Program-made: the position numbers and the translations under genes | Source of the DNA: Gymnodinialimonas sp. 202GB13-11 | GTDB lineage: Bacteria > Pseudomonadota > Alphaproteobacteria > Rhodobacterales > Rhodobacteraceae | Direction: 5' to 3' | Length of the DNA: 64,000 nt | NCBI RefSeq assembly: GCF_040932485.1 | Contig: NZ_JBFRBH010000001.1 | Span: forward strand, 806,001 to 870,000 | In this document: positions 17,230-26,610 of the stretch, piece after piece | Position numbering within the stretch: position 1 is the first letter of the stretch | Layout of the letters: each line of letters begins with the position of its first letter | Notes under the pieces: generated by a model | Databases searched by the model: none | Told to the model about the DNA's origin: nothing | The model's input: only the letters and a program-made list of their open reading frames with translations

Positions 17230-18705
17230 ATGGCCATCATCTCCGAACACCACATCTTTCTGTCGGAAGACGCCAATGTGGGCCTCCAAACCAGATTGAA
17301 AGATGCCATCACCCGCGCCATCTGGGACGGCCGCTTCGCGCCCGGAGATCGGTTGCCCGCCACTCGGGCCTTGGCGAAACATCTTGGCATCAGCCGGATC
17401 ACCGTTAGCCTTGCCTATGACAGCCTGTTGGCGACAGGCTATATCGTCTCGCTCGCGCGGTCGGGATACTTCGTCGCCCCCGATGCGCCGACGCGGATTG
17501 AAACCGTTGGAACGGCTGGCAACGGCACGGTCGAACAGATGGATTGGGCCGCGCGACTTGGCGATCCGCCCAAGGCACTTGGCGCGCAGGCCAACCCGCC
17601 CGATTGGCGGCGCTACAAATATCCATTCATCTTTGGTGAGCCGGACGTTGCGCGCTTTCCGGTCGATGATTGGCGGGATTGTGTGCGCCGAGCGTTGGGA
17701 AAGCGCCATTTCGAACAGATCGCCTTTGATGCGCGCGACCGAGATGATCCATTTCTGTTGGAGCAGATTGTTCGGCGATCGGTGTCAGGGCGCGGAGTGG
17801 CCGCGTCGGTGGAGGAGGTCTTGGTCACAGCCGGGGCGCAAAACGCGCTTTGGTTGATGGTTCAAGTCCTGTTTCCCAAGAGGGAAGGTGTGGTCGCGAT
17901 TGAGGATCCCGGCTACCCCGAGTTGCGCAACCTCTTGTACCAGCAAGGGCTGACGGTCCGCCCCATCCCGGTTGATCAGGATGGCCTGAGGGTCAGCGAG
18001 ATTCCGTCTGATGTGCAGGCCGTCTTTGTGACGCCGTCCCATCAAGCGCCCACCGGGGCAACGATGTCCATGGCTCGTCGCAATGAGTTGCTGGAGCGCG
18101 CCGAGCAGGATGATTTCATCGTCATCGAGGACGATTACGACTATGAAATGGCCTATGCGTCCCCGGCGCTTCCAGCCCTCAAGTCGCTGGATCGGCGGGG
18201 GCGCGTTGTCTATGTCGGCAGCTTCTCAAAATCTATCTTTCCGGGCCTGCGCCTCGGCTATCTGACGGCAGATGCTGCTTTGGTGGAACATGCCCGTGCC
18301 ATTCGCACGCTCAGCGGTCGCCACCTGCCAGGACTGACACAAAAGACCGTCGCCTATTTCCTTTCCGAGGGGCATTACAATAGCCATTCCCGGCGGATGC
18401 GTATGCGCATGTCGCGGCGCAACGAGGTGCTGCGAGAGGCGTTGGGTGCGCAAGGGCTTACACCCGCATTGGAGCGCGTCACAGGCGGCACCACGCTTTG
18501 GCTGCGTGGGCCAGATGGCATGATTGACACGGAAATCGTGGCCGCTTTGCGCGAGAAGTCTGTATTGGTCGAGGCCGGATCAGCCTTCTACGCTGACCCC
18601 AATCCACCGATGAACCGATTGCGCCTTGGCTTTGCGACAATCGAAACGGCGTTGATCGAAGACGGGGTAGCCCTGATCGCGGAGGCAATCAGGGCGCAAG
18701 TCTAG
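17230..18705 (+). CDS. tauR: MocR-type regulator, probable TauR
   Basis: 491 residues. An N-terminal GntR winged helix (about 15-85: DAITRAIWDGRFAPGDRLPATRALA, GISRITVSLAYDSLLATGY) is joined to an aminotransferase-fold domain with the PLP lysine 334 in VGSFSKSIFPGLRLGY and the Asp in IEDDYDYEM. MocR/TauR proteins sense an amine through PLP. Proximity to tpa, pta and xsc supports TauR, which activates taurine catabolism; divergence from ltaE leaves a second target possible. It is convergent with the FAD oxidase gene. Confidence 0.8.
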   Translation: MAIISEHHIFLSEDANVGLQTRLKDAITRAIWDGRFAPGDRLPATRALAKHLGISRITVSLAYDSLLATGYIVSLARSGYFVAPDAPTRIETVGTAGNGTVEQMDWAARLGDPPKALGAQANPPDWRRYKYPFIFGEPDVARFPVDDWRDCVRRALGKRHFEQIAFDARDRDDPFLLEQIVRRSVSGRGVAASVEEVLVTAGAQNALWLMVQVLFPKREGVVAIEDPGYPELRNLLYQQGLTVRPIPVDQDGLRVSEIPSDVQAVFVTPSHQAPTGATMSMARRNELLERAEQDDFIVIEDDYDYEMAYASPALPALKSLDRRGRVVYVGSFSKSIFPGLRLGYLTADAALVEHARAIRTLSGRHLPGLTQKTVAYFLSEGHYNSHSRRMRMRMSRRNEVLREALGAQGLTPALERVTGGTTLWLRGPDGMIDTEIVAALREKSVLVEAGSAFYADPNPPMNRLRLGFATIETALIEDGVALIAEAIRAQV

Positions 18706-18750
18706 TTTTGCAACGCCTCCCCGGGCCTCCGGCTCACGTCTCAGCCGCCC

Positions 18751-21189
18751 TCAGGCGCGGGCGCGCTCGGATTTAGGATCGTACATCGGCTTGAGGCTGG
18801 CTTCGGCCAAGAAGCGCGTACCGGCGACTTCGATCTCGTAGGTCGATGCCAGCACCTCGTCAGGTTTCTCGCCGGGGCAGGGGACATAGCCCAGGCCAAT
18901 CGCGCCGCCCAACGTGTGACCATAATTGCCGGAGGTGATGTAGCTGACGACCTCACCATTCCGCACAATCGGCTCTGCATGGAACAGCATCGCCTCCGGG
19001 TCGGTCAGCTTGAACTGCACCATGCGCATTTGCAGGCCCTCATCCCGCTTGCGCGCCACAGCGTCTGCGCCGATGAAGTTGTTTTTCTGCTTGCTGACGG
19101 CAAAGCCCAGGCCCGCCTCAAGCACGTGATCTTCGCCGGTGATGTCGTGGCCGAAATGGCGGAAGGCCTTTTCGATCCGGGCGCTGTCCATCATGTGCAA
19201 CCCGCACAGGCGCAGGCCATGGTCCGTGCCGGCCTCTTGCAGCGTCTCGAACACATGGGCGGCCTGATCGGCGCTCACATAAAGCTCCCATCCCAACTCG
19301 CCCACATAGGTCACGCGGTGCGCGCGGGCGAGACCCAGGCCGATTTCCACCGTTTGTGCAACGCCGAAGGGGAAGGCCTCGTTCGACCAATCGTGCGGGC
19401 TGACCGATTGCATCAGGGCGCGAGCATTGGGGCCCATGACGCAGATCACCGCCTCGGACGCACTGGCATCCGAGATGACCACAACCTCATCACGACGGTT
19501 GGTCTTGAGCCACGCCATGTCGCGGATCAGTGTCGCCGCCGGGGTCACGATGAAATAGCTATCCTGCGCCAGGCGTGTGATCGTGACGTCGGCCTCGATC
19601 CCCGCACGTTCGTTTAGGAACTGCGTATAGACGATCTTGCCCGCCGGCACCGACATATTGCCGCCCGCCATGCGGTTCAGGAACGCTTCTGCGTCGGGGC
19701 CATCCACGCGGATTTTGCCGAACGAGGACATGTCGTACATGCCCACAGTGTTGCGCACCGCGTCATGTTCCTGGCGCTGGTTCCAGAACCAGTTCTGCCC
19801 CTTCCAGTCATAGCGGTACTCGGTCTCCTGGCCCGGATTGGCGAACCAATTGGCCCGTTCCCAGCCAGCCAATTCACCGAAGACGGCGTTGTTAGCCTTC
19901 AGATGCTCATGCAAGGGTGAGCGGCGCACACCCCGCGCGGTCTCTTTCTGGCGGTTGGGATAGTGGTCTGCATAGAGCAGGCCGAGCGTTTCCGAGGCGC
20001 GTTCCTTGAGGTAGCGGCGGTTCTTCTGGAACGGCTGCATCCGGCGAATGTCGACCTCGCCCACATCGAAGGGGGGAATGCCGTTCTCCATCCACTCGGC
20101 CAGCGCCCATCCGGCGCCACCAGCCGACTGAATGCCGATGGAGTTGAAGCCCGCGCAAACCCAATAGCCGTCGACCTCAGGCGCGGGGCCCATGTGGTAG
20201 GCATCATCGGGCGTAAAGCTTTCGGGGCCGTTGAAGAAGGTGTGAATGCCCGCCTCAGCCAGCATGGGGAGGCGTTCGCACGCGGCCTCCAAGATCGGCT
20301 CGAAATGGTCGAAATCCTCGGGCAGTTGGTCGAATTCGAAATCCTCGGGGATCGGACCCCATGGCTTGGCCTTAGGCTCGAACGCGCCAAGCAGCATCTT
20401 GCCCGCATCTTCCTTGTAATAGGCGCACTCGTCCGGCACCCGCAGGACCGGCAATTGCTTCAGCTCGGGGATGTTCTCGGTGACGATGTAGAAATGCTCG
20501 CACGCTTGCAGAGGTACATTCACGCCCGCCATCGCGCCGAAATCGCGCGCCCACATGCCGGCGCAGTTCACAACCAGATCGGCCTGAACGGTGCCTTCCT
20601 CACCATCAGCCTCCCAGCTGACGCCGTTGACCTTGCCGCCTTCGGTGTCGATCCCGGTGACTTTCACCCCCTCCAGAACCTTGGCACCTCCCATCCGCGC
20701 GCCCTTGGCCATGGCCAGCGCGATATTGGCCGGGTCGCCTTGACCGTCCAGCGGCAGCCACACGGCGGCGGTCATGCCCTCGGTGTTGACGTGCGGATAA
20801 TGCTTAAGAACCTCGGCGGCGTCGATTTCCTCGACCTCAACGCCAAAGCTGCGCGCCATGGAGGCCTGGCGGCGGATTTCCTCGGCCCTGTGCTCGGTCA
20901 GCGCCATGGTGATGGAGCCGCAACGTCGGAAGCCCGTGGCCACGCCGGTCTCGGCTTCGAGGTTGCCGTAAAGCTCCTGACTGTAGCGGGCGAGGCGGGT
21001 CATGTTCTTCGTCGCCCGCAACTGCGCGATCAGACCCGCCGCGTGCCACGTCGTGCCAGACGTCAGCTTTTTGCGCTCCAGAAGGACCACATCCGTCCAG
21101 CTAAGTTTCGTCAGGTGATACGCAACCGAACAACCGATAACGCCGCCACCGACGATGACAACGCGCGCGTGGGAGGGGACTTTGGACAT
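18751..21189 (-). CDS. FAD-dependent oxidoreductase with aminomethyltransferase domain (dimethylglycine/sarcosine dehydrogenase-like)
   Basis: 812 residues from the ATG at 21189. The N-terminal DAO domain has the FAD motif VVIVGGGVIGCSVAYHL and SGTTWHAAGLI, the histidine site used for covalent FAD in this family. A linker FAO_M-like region follows and then a GcvT-type folate-binding half (about 430-800; YDMSSFGKIRVDGPDAEAFLNR, THRVTYVGELGWELYV). These enzymes oxidatively demethylate N-methyl amines with tetrahydrofolate as acceptor. It lies downstream of tpa but behind an intrinsic terminator. Substrate unknown; N-methyltaurine or dimethylglycine are candidates. Confidence 0.85.
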   Translation of the reverse strand: MSKVPSHARVVIVGGGVIGCSVAYHLTKLSWTDVVLLERKKLTSGTTWHAAGLIAQLRATKNMTRLARYSQELYGNLEAETGVATGFRRCGSITMALTEHRAEEIRRQASMARSFGVEVEEIDAAEVLKHYPHVNTEGMTAAVWLPLDGQGDPANIALAMAKGARMGGAKVLEGVKVTGIDTEGGKVNGVSWEADGEEGTVQADLVVNCAGMWARDFGAMAGVNVPLQACEHFYIVTENIPELKQLPVLRVPDECAYYKEDAGKMLLGAFEPKAKPWGPIPEDFEFDQLPEDFDHFEPILEAACERLPMLAEAGIHTFFNGPESFTPDDAYHMGPAPEVDGYWVCAGFNSIGIQSAGGAGWALAEWMENGIPPFDVGEVDIRRMQPFQKNRRYLKERASETLGLLYADHYPNRQKETARGVRRSPLHEHLKANNAVFGELAGWERANWFANPGQETEYRYDWKGQNWFWNQRQEHDAVRNTVGMYDMSSFGKIRVDGPDAEAFLNRMAGGNMSVPAGKIVYTQFLNERAGIEADVTITRLAQDSYFIVTPAATLIRDMAWLKTNRRDEVVVISDASASEAVICVMGPNARALMQSVSPHDWSNEAFPFGVAQTVEIGLGLARAHRVTYVGELGWELYVSADQAAHVFETLQEAGTDHGLRLCGLHMMDSARIEKAFRHFGHDITGEDHVLEAGLGFAVSKQKNNFIGADAVARKRDEGLQMRMVQFKLTDPEAMLFHAEPIVRNGEVVSYITSGNYGHTLGGAIGLGYVPCPGEKPDEVLASTYEIEVAGTRFLAEASLKPMYDPKSERARA

Positions 21190-21217
21190 GTGAGCAAACC
21201 CGGTCGGAGAGAGGATG

Positions 21218-21249
21218 AAAAAAGGGCGGGCCTTTCGCAAAGCCCGCCC
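21218..21249 (-). terminator. Intrinsic terminator after tpa
   Basis: Read on the minus strand, GGGCGGGC and GCCCGCCC form an 8-bp GC stem with a short loop, followed by six T. It starts just after the tpa stop (21258) and ends 29 bases before the FAD oxidase start, so it separates the two genes or acts as a partial terminator. Confidence 0.85.
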
Positions 21250-21257
21250 GGATCAGA

Positions 21258-22592
21258 TCAGCCGTTGTCGCGCATATCGTCAAGCGTTGCGCGGAAGCGA
21301 TCCACGATCTCGTCGACATTTTCGCGCGTTGCGATGAACTGCGGCGCAATGATTGCATTATCGCCAGTGAACTTCACCGACAGACCTTGCCAGAACATGC
21401 GCTTCTGCAACTCGGTGCCGCGCATACCCGGCCCGCCATCTGCATGAACTTCGACACCAGCCATCAGGCCTGCAACGCGGATGTCGTTGATCAGCTCGTG
21501 ATCCTTCAGGCCATCCATCAAGGCACTCTCGAAATAGGGGATCAGGTCGGCGGAACGCTGAATCAGATCCTCTTCTTCGATGATGTCCATCATCGCGTTA
21601 CCAGCCGCACAGGCGGCGGGGTGGCCGGAATAGGTGTAGCCGTGGAAGAACTCCGTCAGGCCACGCTTGGAGGAGCCGACAACTGTCTCGTAGATATCAT
21701 CGCGGCAGGCCACAGCACCCATCGGGATGGAGCCGTTGGTCAGGGCCTTGGCCATAGTGATGATGTCGGGCTCTACGCCGTACCGCTGTGCGGCGAACGC
21801 GGTGCCCATGCGGCCAAAGCCGGTGATGACTTCATCAAAGACCAACAGGATGCCGTACTGGTCGCAGATCGCGCGCAGACGCTCCAGATAGCCTTTCGGG
21901 GGCGGCAGGGCGCCGGTGGAACCGGCAACCGGCTCAACGAAGACGGCCGCGATATTGCCACCGCCATAGGTCTGGGCCATCCGCTCCAGATCATTGGCCA
22001 GCTCTACACCGTTATGCTCGGAATGGCCGCCGGGGATGAACTTCTCGGACGGGTCATAGGTGTGACGCAGCATCATGACGCCGGGCACCGTGGCGTGGAA
22101 GATATCGCGGTTTTTGACCATACCCGACAGGGACACGCCACCGATGTTCACGCCGTGATAGGCGCGCTCACGGGACACGAACCGAGGCCGGCTTTCGCCG
22201 CGCGCGTTCCAGTAGGCCATGACGATCTTCATCGCCGTGTCGACGCTCTCGGAGCCGGAGTTGGTGAAGAAGACGTGGTTCATCTGCTCGGGCAACATGC
22301 GGCTGATCTTCTCGGCCAGCGCGAAAGAGCCGGGGTGACCTGCCTGGAAGGGCATGACGTAGGTGTATTCCGTCATCTGCTTGGCGACCGCTTCGGCGAT
22401 CTTGGGGTGGCAGTGACCGGCGGGCGAACAGAACAGGCCCGACGAGCCGTCGATCAGCTGACCGCCTTTGTGGTCATAGAGGTGCACACCCTCAGCGCGG
22501 ACGACGAGGCGCGGGTCCTCTTTGAAACCGCGATTGTCTGAAAACGGCATCCAGTGCGCTTCGAGCGAGTTGTTAGCAGCATCATAGGCCAT
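21258..22592 (-). CDS. tpa: Taurine--pyruvate aminotransferase
   Basis: 444 residues, class III omega-aminotransferase. It transfers the taurine amino group to pyruvate, giving sulfoacetaldehyde and alanine. Family features are SSGLFCSPAGHCHPKIAEAV, TNSGSESVDTAMKI, the Asp in LLVFDEVITGFGRMG and the PLP lysine 282 in TMAKALTNGSIPMGA. GGGAGGA lies upstream of the ATG at 22592; an upstream ATG at 22655 is less supported. The assignment as tpa over other omega-aminotransferases rests on the linked xsc and pta. Confidence 0.87.
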   Translation of the reverse strand: MAYDAANNSLEAHWMPFSDNRGFKEDPRLVVRAEGVHLYDHKGGQLIDGSSGLFCSPAGHCHPKIAEAVAKQMTEYTYVMPFQAGHPGSFALAEKISRMLPEQMNHVFFTNSGSESVDTAMKIVMAYWNARGESRPRFVSRERAYHGVNIGGVSLSGMVKNRDIFHATVPGVMMLRHTYDPSEKFIPGGHSEHNGVELANDLERMAQTYGGGNIAAVFVEPVAGSTGALPPPKGYLERLRAICDQYGILLVFDEVITGFGRMGTAFAAQRYGVEPDIITMAKALTNGSIPMGAVACRDDIYETVVGSSKRGLTEFFHGYTYSGHPAACAAGNAMMDIIEEEDLIQRSADLIPYFESALMDGLKDHELINDIRVAGLMAGVEVHADGGPGMRGTELQKRMFWQGLSVKFTGDNAIIAPQFIATRENVDEIVDRFRATLDDMRDNG

Positions 22593-22781
22593 GGGGTGTT
22601 TCCTCCCAAAGGGCGCGCCATTGCGCGCGAAAACGATGCGCGAAAATCGCGCCACTCAGAGAGTCGGAGTAGGGCCAGAGTTGACGTTGATTAAGGCCAC
22701 GTTCGGCGCGCAGAATCGACAAGCAACAAAGGCGCAAATCCGCCAAGGATTGCGCAATGATCGTGCGTACAAACTGGGGAG

Positions 22782-23777
22782 TTAGTCGAGCGCCTGGGCC
22801 TGAACAGCCGTTACAGCGATGATGTCCACGATGTCACGGGCCGTCGCACCCCGGCTGAGGTCATTTGCGGGCTTGGCGAGGCCCTGCAAAACCGGGCCAA
22901 TTGCCGTAGCCCCCCCAATGCGTTGGGCAATCTTGTAGCCAATGTTACCCGCGTCGAGGTTAGGGAAGACGAATACGTTTGCTGCCCCCGCAACGGCGGA
23001 TCCCTCCGCTTTGCGTGCCGCCACCGAAGGAACGAAGGCCGCGTCAAATTGCAGCTCACCGTCAATCGCCAACTCTGGTGCCGCAGCCCGTGCCAGCGCC
23101 AGAGCATCTGTCACCTTGGTGACCGCCGCATGTTTTGCACTGCCCATCGTCGAGAAGGACAGCATTGCGACCCTCGCAGTCTCGCCCAAAAGGGCCTCCG
23201 CCGACCCGGCGGCCTGTTGTGCGATGCCTGCCAGTTCCTCGGCTGACGGATCAATCACCAAGCCACAATCCGAGAAGACCATGCCTCGCGGTCCTGCTGG
23301 GTGGTCCGCTGCCAGGGTCATAAGGAAAAAGCTTGATACCAGTGGAGCGGTCTTGGCCTTGCCGATCACCTGAAGCGCCGCGCGGACCACATCTGATGTC
23401 GTGCGCACACAGCCGCTGACCGTGCCATCGGCTAGTCCGGCCTCCACCATCAAGGCGGCGAAGATCAGAGGGTCGCGCACGGCCTCCGCTGCTTTGGCCT
23501 CCGTCATGCCTTTGTGGCCGCGAAGCTTCACCAATCGGGCAACGAATGCATCGTGGTGGGGTGAACTATCCGGGTTCAGTACCTGCACACCGGTCGCGAT
23601 GGCGGCCTGCACCTCGGTCGGTCCTAGGATCGTGACATCTGCCAGACCCTGCTCAACGGCAATCCGCGCGGCATCCTGCACGCGCGGATCGTCGCCTTCG
23701 CTGAGCACAATGTGCTTTTTGTCTGCCGCCGCACGGGCGGCAATGGCGGCAAGCGGATCACCTGCCGCCACGCTCAT
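22782..23777 (-). CDS. pta: Phosphate acetyltransferase (taurine pathway)
   Basis: 331 residues, the short single-domain Pta. It converts the acetyl phosphate made by Xsc to acetyl-CoA. Motifs include VLSEGDDPRVQDAARIA at the N-terminus, the PTA_PTB block GTVSGCVRTTSDVVRAALQVI and the C-terminal ANVFVFPNLDAGNIGYKIAQRIGG. One base separates it from the xsc stop, so it is co-transcribed and probably coupled. Confidence 0.94.
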   Translation of the reverse strand: MSVAAGDPLAAIAARAAADKKHIVLSEGDDPRVQDAARIAVEQGLADVTILGPTEVQAAIATGVQVLNPDSSPHHDAFVARLVKLRGHKGMTEAKAAEAVRDPLIFAALMVEAGLADGTVSGCVRTTSDVVRAALQVIGKAKTAPLVSSFFLMTLAADHPAGPRGMVFSDCGLVIDPSAEELAGIAQQAAGSAEALLGETARVAMLSFSTMGSAKHAAVTKVTDALALARAAAPELAIDGELQFDAAFVPSVAARKAEGSAVAGAANVFVFPNLDAGNIGYKIAQRIGGATAIGPVLQGLAKPANDLSRGATARDIVDIIAVTAVQAQALD

Positions 23778-23778
23778 C

Positions 23779-25560
23779 TCAAGCGACCTGCTGAGGAACC
23801 ATGTCCTCTTTCGAGATACCAGCCACGGAAACAGGCTTCTTCATCGCGTCGCGGCGGAAGGGCTCACCCAGTTCCTGGTTTAGGAGGACTTCGATCAGCG
23901 TCGTCTTGCCGTTCTCCATCTGATCCTTGATGGCTTTGTTCAGTACATCGGTCAGCTCTTCCATGCCACGCACGGCCACGCCTTCCAGACCACAGGCCTT
24001 GGCGATCCCGGCGTAGGAGACCTCTTCGTCCAGCTCGGTGCCCACGAAGTTGTCGTCAAACCAGAGCGTGGAGTTCCGCTTTTCCGCACCCCACTGGTAA
24101 TTGCGGAAGACAATCTGAGTGATGGCAGGCCAGTCACCGCGGCCGATGGCCGTCAGCTCGTTGACCGCGATCCCGAAGGCGCCGTCACCGGCAAACCCTA
24201 CAACGGGGACGTCTGGCTGGCCGATTTTCGCGCCGACGATCGCGGGCAGGCCATAGCCGCAGGGGCCAAAGAGGCCTGGGGCGAGGTATTTTCGGCCCTC
24301 ATCGAAATCCGGATAAGCGTTGCCGATGGCGCAGTTGTTGCCGATGTCCGACGAAATGATCGCCTCACGCGGCAGGGCGGCGGTGATCGCGCGCCACGCC
24401 ATGCGAGGGCTCATCCAATCGGGCTTGGCCTGACGCGCACGCTCGTTCCAGGTGGTGCCCGGATCGTCATCCTCGTGCGTCATTTCAGTCAATTGCTGTG
24501 CCCAAGCCGACTTCTTCTGGGCGATGTTTGCTTTGCGCTCTGCGCGTCCTGCGTCGCCTGCGGTGTCTGACAGGCCATTCAGGATGCCAGTTGCAACTTT
24601 CGCCGCGTCACCCACAATGCCAACAGTGACTTTTTTAGTCAGGCCGATGCGGTCGGGGTTAATGTCGACCTGAATGATAGTTGCATCCGACGGCCAGTAA
24701 TCCATGCCGTAGCCGGGCAGGGTGGAGAAGGGGTTCAGGCGGGTGCCAAGGCACAGAACAACGTCCGCTTCTTTGATCAACTCCATCCCCGCTTTCGAGC
24801 CGTTGTAGCCAAGCGGACCGGCGAACAGCGGGTGATTGCCCGGGAACGCATCATTGTGCTGGTATCCCACGCAAACTGGCGCATCGAGGCGTTCAGCCAG
24901 CGCCTTGGAGGCTTCGATGCCACCCTCGGACAGAACCACGCCCGCGCCGTTCAGGATGACAGGGTTTTTCGCGTTCGACAGAATGTCTGCTGCTTTGGCG
25001 ACGGAGTTCTCTCCACCAGGGGAGCGTTCGAACTCAATGGGCTCTGGAATTTCGATGTCGACCACTTGGGTCCAGAAATCACGCGGAATGTTGAGCTGTG
25101 CCGGACCGGACAAGCGCTTGGCCTGGCTGATCACGCGGGTCAGAACCTCGGCCACGCGCGACGGGTCACGAACCTCTTCCTGATAGGCGACCATGTCTTG
25201 GAACAGAGCCATTTGCTCCACTTCCTGGAAGCCGCCTTGTCCGATGGTCTTATTGGCCGCTTGCGGTGTGACCAGCAACAGGGGCGTATGGTTCCAATAA
25301 GCGGTCTTTACGGCGGTCACGAAGTTGGTGATGCCGGGACCGTTTTGCGCGATCATCATCGACATTTTACCAGTGGCGCGTGTGTAGCCGTCGGACATGA
25401 AGCCAGCCGAACCTTCGTGCGCACAATCCCAGAACTTGATCCCAGCGGCCGGGAACAGATCAGAGATCGGCATCATGGCCGAGCCGATAATGCCGAAGGC
25501 GTGCTCAATGCCGTGGCGCTGCAACGTTTTGACGAAGGCTTCTTCGGTTGTCATTTTCAT
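23779..25560 (-). CDS. xsc: Sulfoacetaldehyde acetyltransferase
   Basis: 593-residue thiamine-diphosphate enzyme that desulfonates sulfoacetaldehyde with phosphate to sulfite and acetyl phosphate. It has the three-domain ThDP layout: N-terminal PYR domain with AHEGSAGFMSDGYTRATGK, a central domain with FAGPLGYNGSKAG, and a C-terminal PP domain with the GDG...N-type ThDP/Mg motif (GFAGDGAFGIAVNELTAI and FRNYQWGAEKRNS). The latter block is the Xsc hallmark separating it from acetolactate synthases. GGGAGA lies eight bases before the ATG. First gene of xsc-pta-tpa. Confidence 0.95.
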   Translation of the reverse strand: MKMTTEEAFVKTLQRHGIEHAFGIIGSAMMPISDLFPAAGIKFWDCAHEGSAGFMSDGYTRATGKMSMMIAQNGPGITNFVTAVKTAYWNHTPLLLVTPQAANKTIGQGGFQEVEQMALFQDMVAYQEEVRDPSRVAEVLTRVISQAKRLSGPAQLNIPRDFWTQVVDIEIPEPIEFERSPGGENSVAKAADILSNAKNPVILNGAGVVLSEGGIEASKALAERLDAPVCVGYQHNDAFPGNHPLFAGPLGYNGSKAGMELIKEADVVLCLGTRLNPFSTLPGYGMDYWPSDATIIQVDINPDRIGLTKKVTVGIVGDAAKVATGILNGLSDTAGDAGRAERKANIAQKKSAWAQQLTEMTHEDDDPGTTWNERARQAKPDWMSPRMAWRAITAALPREAIISSDIGNNCAIGNAYPDFDEGRKYLAPGLFGPCGYGLPAIVGAKIGQPDVPVVGFAGDGAFGIAVNELTAIGRGDWPAITQIVFRNYQWGAEKRNSTLWFDDNFVGTELDEEVSYAGIAKACGLEGVAVRGMEELTDVLNKAIKDQMENGKTTLIEVLLNQELGEPFRRDAMKKPVSVAGISKEDMVPQQVA

Positions 25561-25637
25561 GGCGAATCTCCCGAGAGCGGACTCCCCCGTGGGTCCGCAA
25601 TTGCGCGTTATTGAGCCTAGAAGTCTCGATTTCGGTA

Positions 25638-25680
25638 GGGCCAGACTTTCGAAATGGATAGGTCCAAAGCGGGCCAGACT
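25638..25680 (-). promoter_or_regulatory. Candidate TauR operator upstream of xsc
   Basis: GGGCCAGACT occurs identically at 25638-25647 and 25671-25680; on the transcribed strand this reads AGTCTGGCCC twice. Between them is TTTGGACC (25661-25668), whose GG is 10 bases from that of the adjacent repeat. Spaced CTGG/TGGAC direct repeats are the type of site bound by MocR/TauR regulators. It lies 78-120 bases upstream of the xsc start. Confidence 0.45.
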
Positions 25681-25787
25681 GGCGATTCATCGCGCAAGAC
25701 TGCTTGGCATCATCTTCCTCTGCACAACAGACGCGCCGAAGGCAAGGGGCGGACACGCGCCTGTGGGCCACGAAGAACCTGAAGCGG

Positions 25788-26276
25788 TCAGATGGAGTCT
25801 TTTGCCGATTCCTCGCTCAACGGTTCGTTTAAGTCGCCATCGCTTGCCTGAACTCCAACGCGGCCAATGTGTTTCAGCACCGGACGAACATCTGTCGCGC
25901 GCCCCGTTGCGAGCATGACCTCTGACATGAGGACGCGCAGTGCTCGGTCCGTAGGGTTCGTTTCAATCGCTGCGACAAGGATTGCATGTGCGGCCGCCCC
26001 ATCACCGGATTTAACTGCGATGCGCGCCTTTGCTGCAGCGACGCGGGCGCGCGCCCCGGCGGCCTCAACCCGGTCCATATCTTCTAGGCGACCCTCTTCT
26101 TCCGCGACCAGATTGCGGGCGCGCTTAAGGTCGGCGTCAGAGAGCGCGGATTGCAGTTGCGCAAGAAAACCGCTGACCGTTTCCGATTCCGCCATTTCCC
26201 TTCGCGTCAACCCAGACGCGCCTTTCGTTGGCGCTAACGGACGATTGTTTAATGCACCCCTAATTTTGCTGCCCAT
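25788..26276 (-). CDS. Unrecognised small TPR-like protein
   Basis: 162 residues from the ATG at 26276, which follows GGGGGAG; the in-frame extension upstream is unlikely. The body is Ala/Arg/Glu-rich helical: FLAQLQSALSDADLKRARNLVAEE, AAGARARVAAAKARIAVKSGD, then AHAILVAAIETNPTDRALRVLMSEVMLATG, which has tetratricopeptide-like spacing. No signal peptide or membrane span. It sits upstream of xsc on the same strand with a 227-base gap, so it is probably a separate unit. Confidence 0.6.
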   Translation of the reverse strand: MGSKIRGALNNRPLAPTKGASGLTRREMAESETVSGFLAQLQSALSDADLKRARNLVAEEEGRLEDMDRVEAAGARARVAAAKARIAVKSGDGAAAHAILVAAIETNPTDRALRVLMSEVMLATGRATDVRPVLKHIGRVGVQASDGDLNEPLSEESAKDSI

Positions 26277-26610
26277 GGCAACTCCCCCAATTGGCCCCAC
26301 ACATTTTCTGGTAATGGCGTCAACCCACACGACGCGAACCACCCACAAACGATAACCCATAGGGCGGTTAATTGTTGGTTAATGTATACACGAATAATCG
26401 ATGTACCAGAAAATTCGCAGGAAACCGCCTTCCGACACGCTCGTTCTGCACCGATTTCAGGCCAGTTTTGTCGTGCCGCAAGTGATGACGAAAACTATCC
26501 GTTGTGCCGTTGCGTCACTTGGGCGATTGCTGCAAGACTATGCCCTGCACCTTTCTGTCCGCGTGCATTTTTGAGCACGTGCCTTCATTTATTTGACCGG
26601 AGCTTGACCG
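26277..26610. other. 334-base divergent intergenic region
   Basis: It separates the TPR-like gene (minus) from the exported pair (plus) and is less GC-rich in the middle (ATTGTTGGTTAATGTATACA near 26370). CGTGC/GCACG around 26562-26579 can form a small hairpin just before the plus-strand gene. No convincing gene, RNA family or operator was recognised. Confidence 0.4.

Noticed and set aside
19963-21447. 494-codon plus-strand open frame opposite the FAD oxidase gene
   Set aside because: Antisense shadow of a gene with a clear FAD motif; it also crosses the intrinsic terminator.
25505-25771. 88-codon minus-strand frame over the xsc start region
   Set aside because: It covers the proposed promoter and the xsc start, and has no family resemblance.
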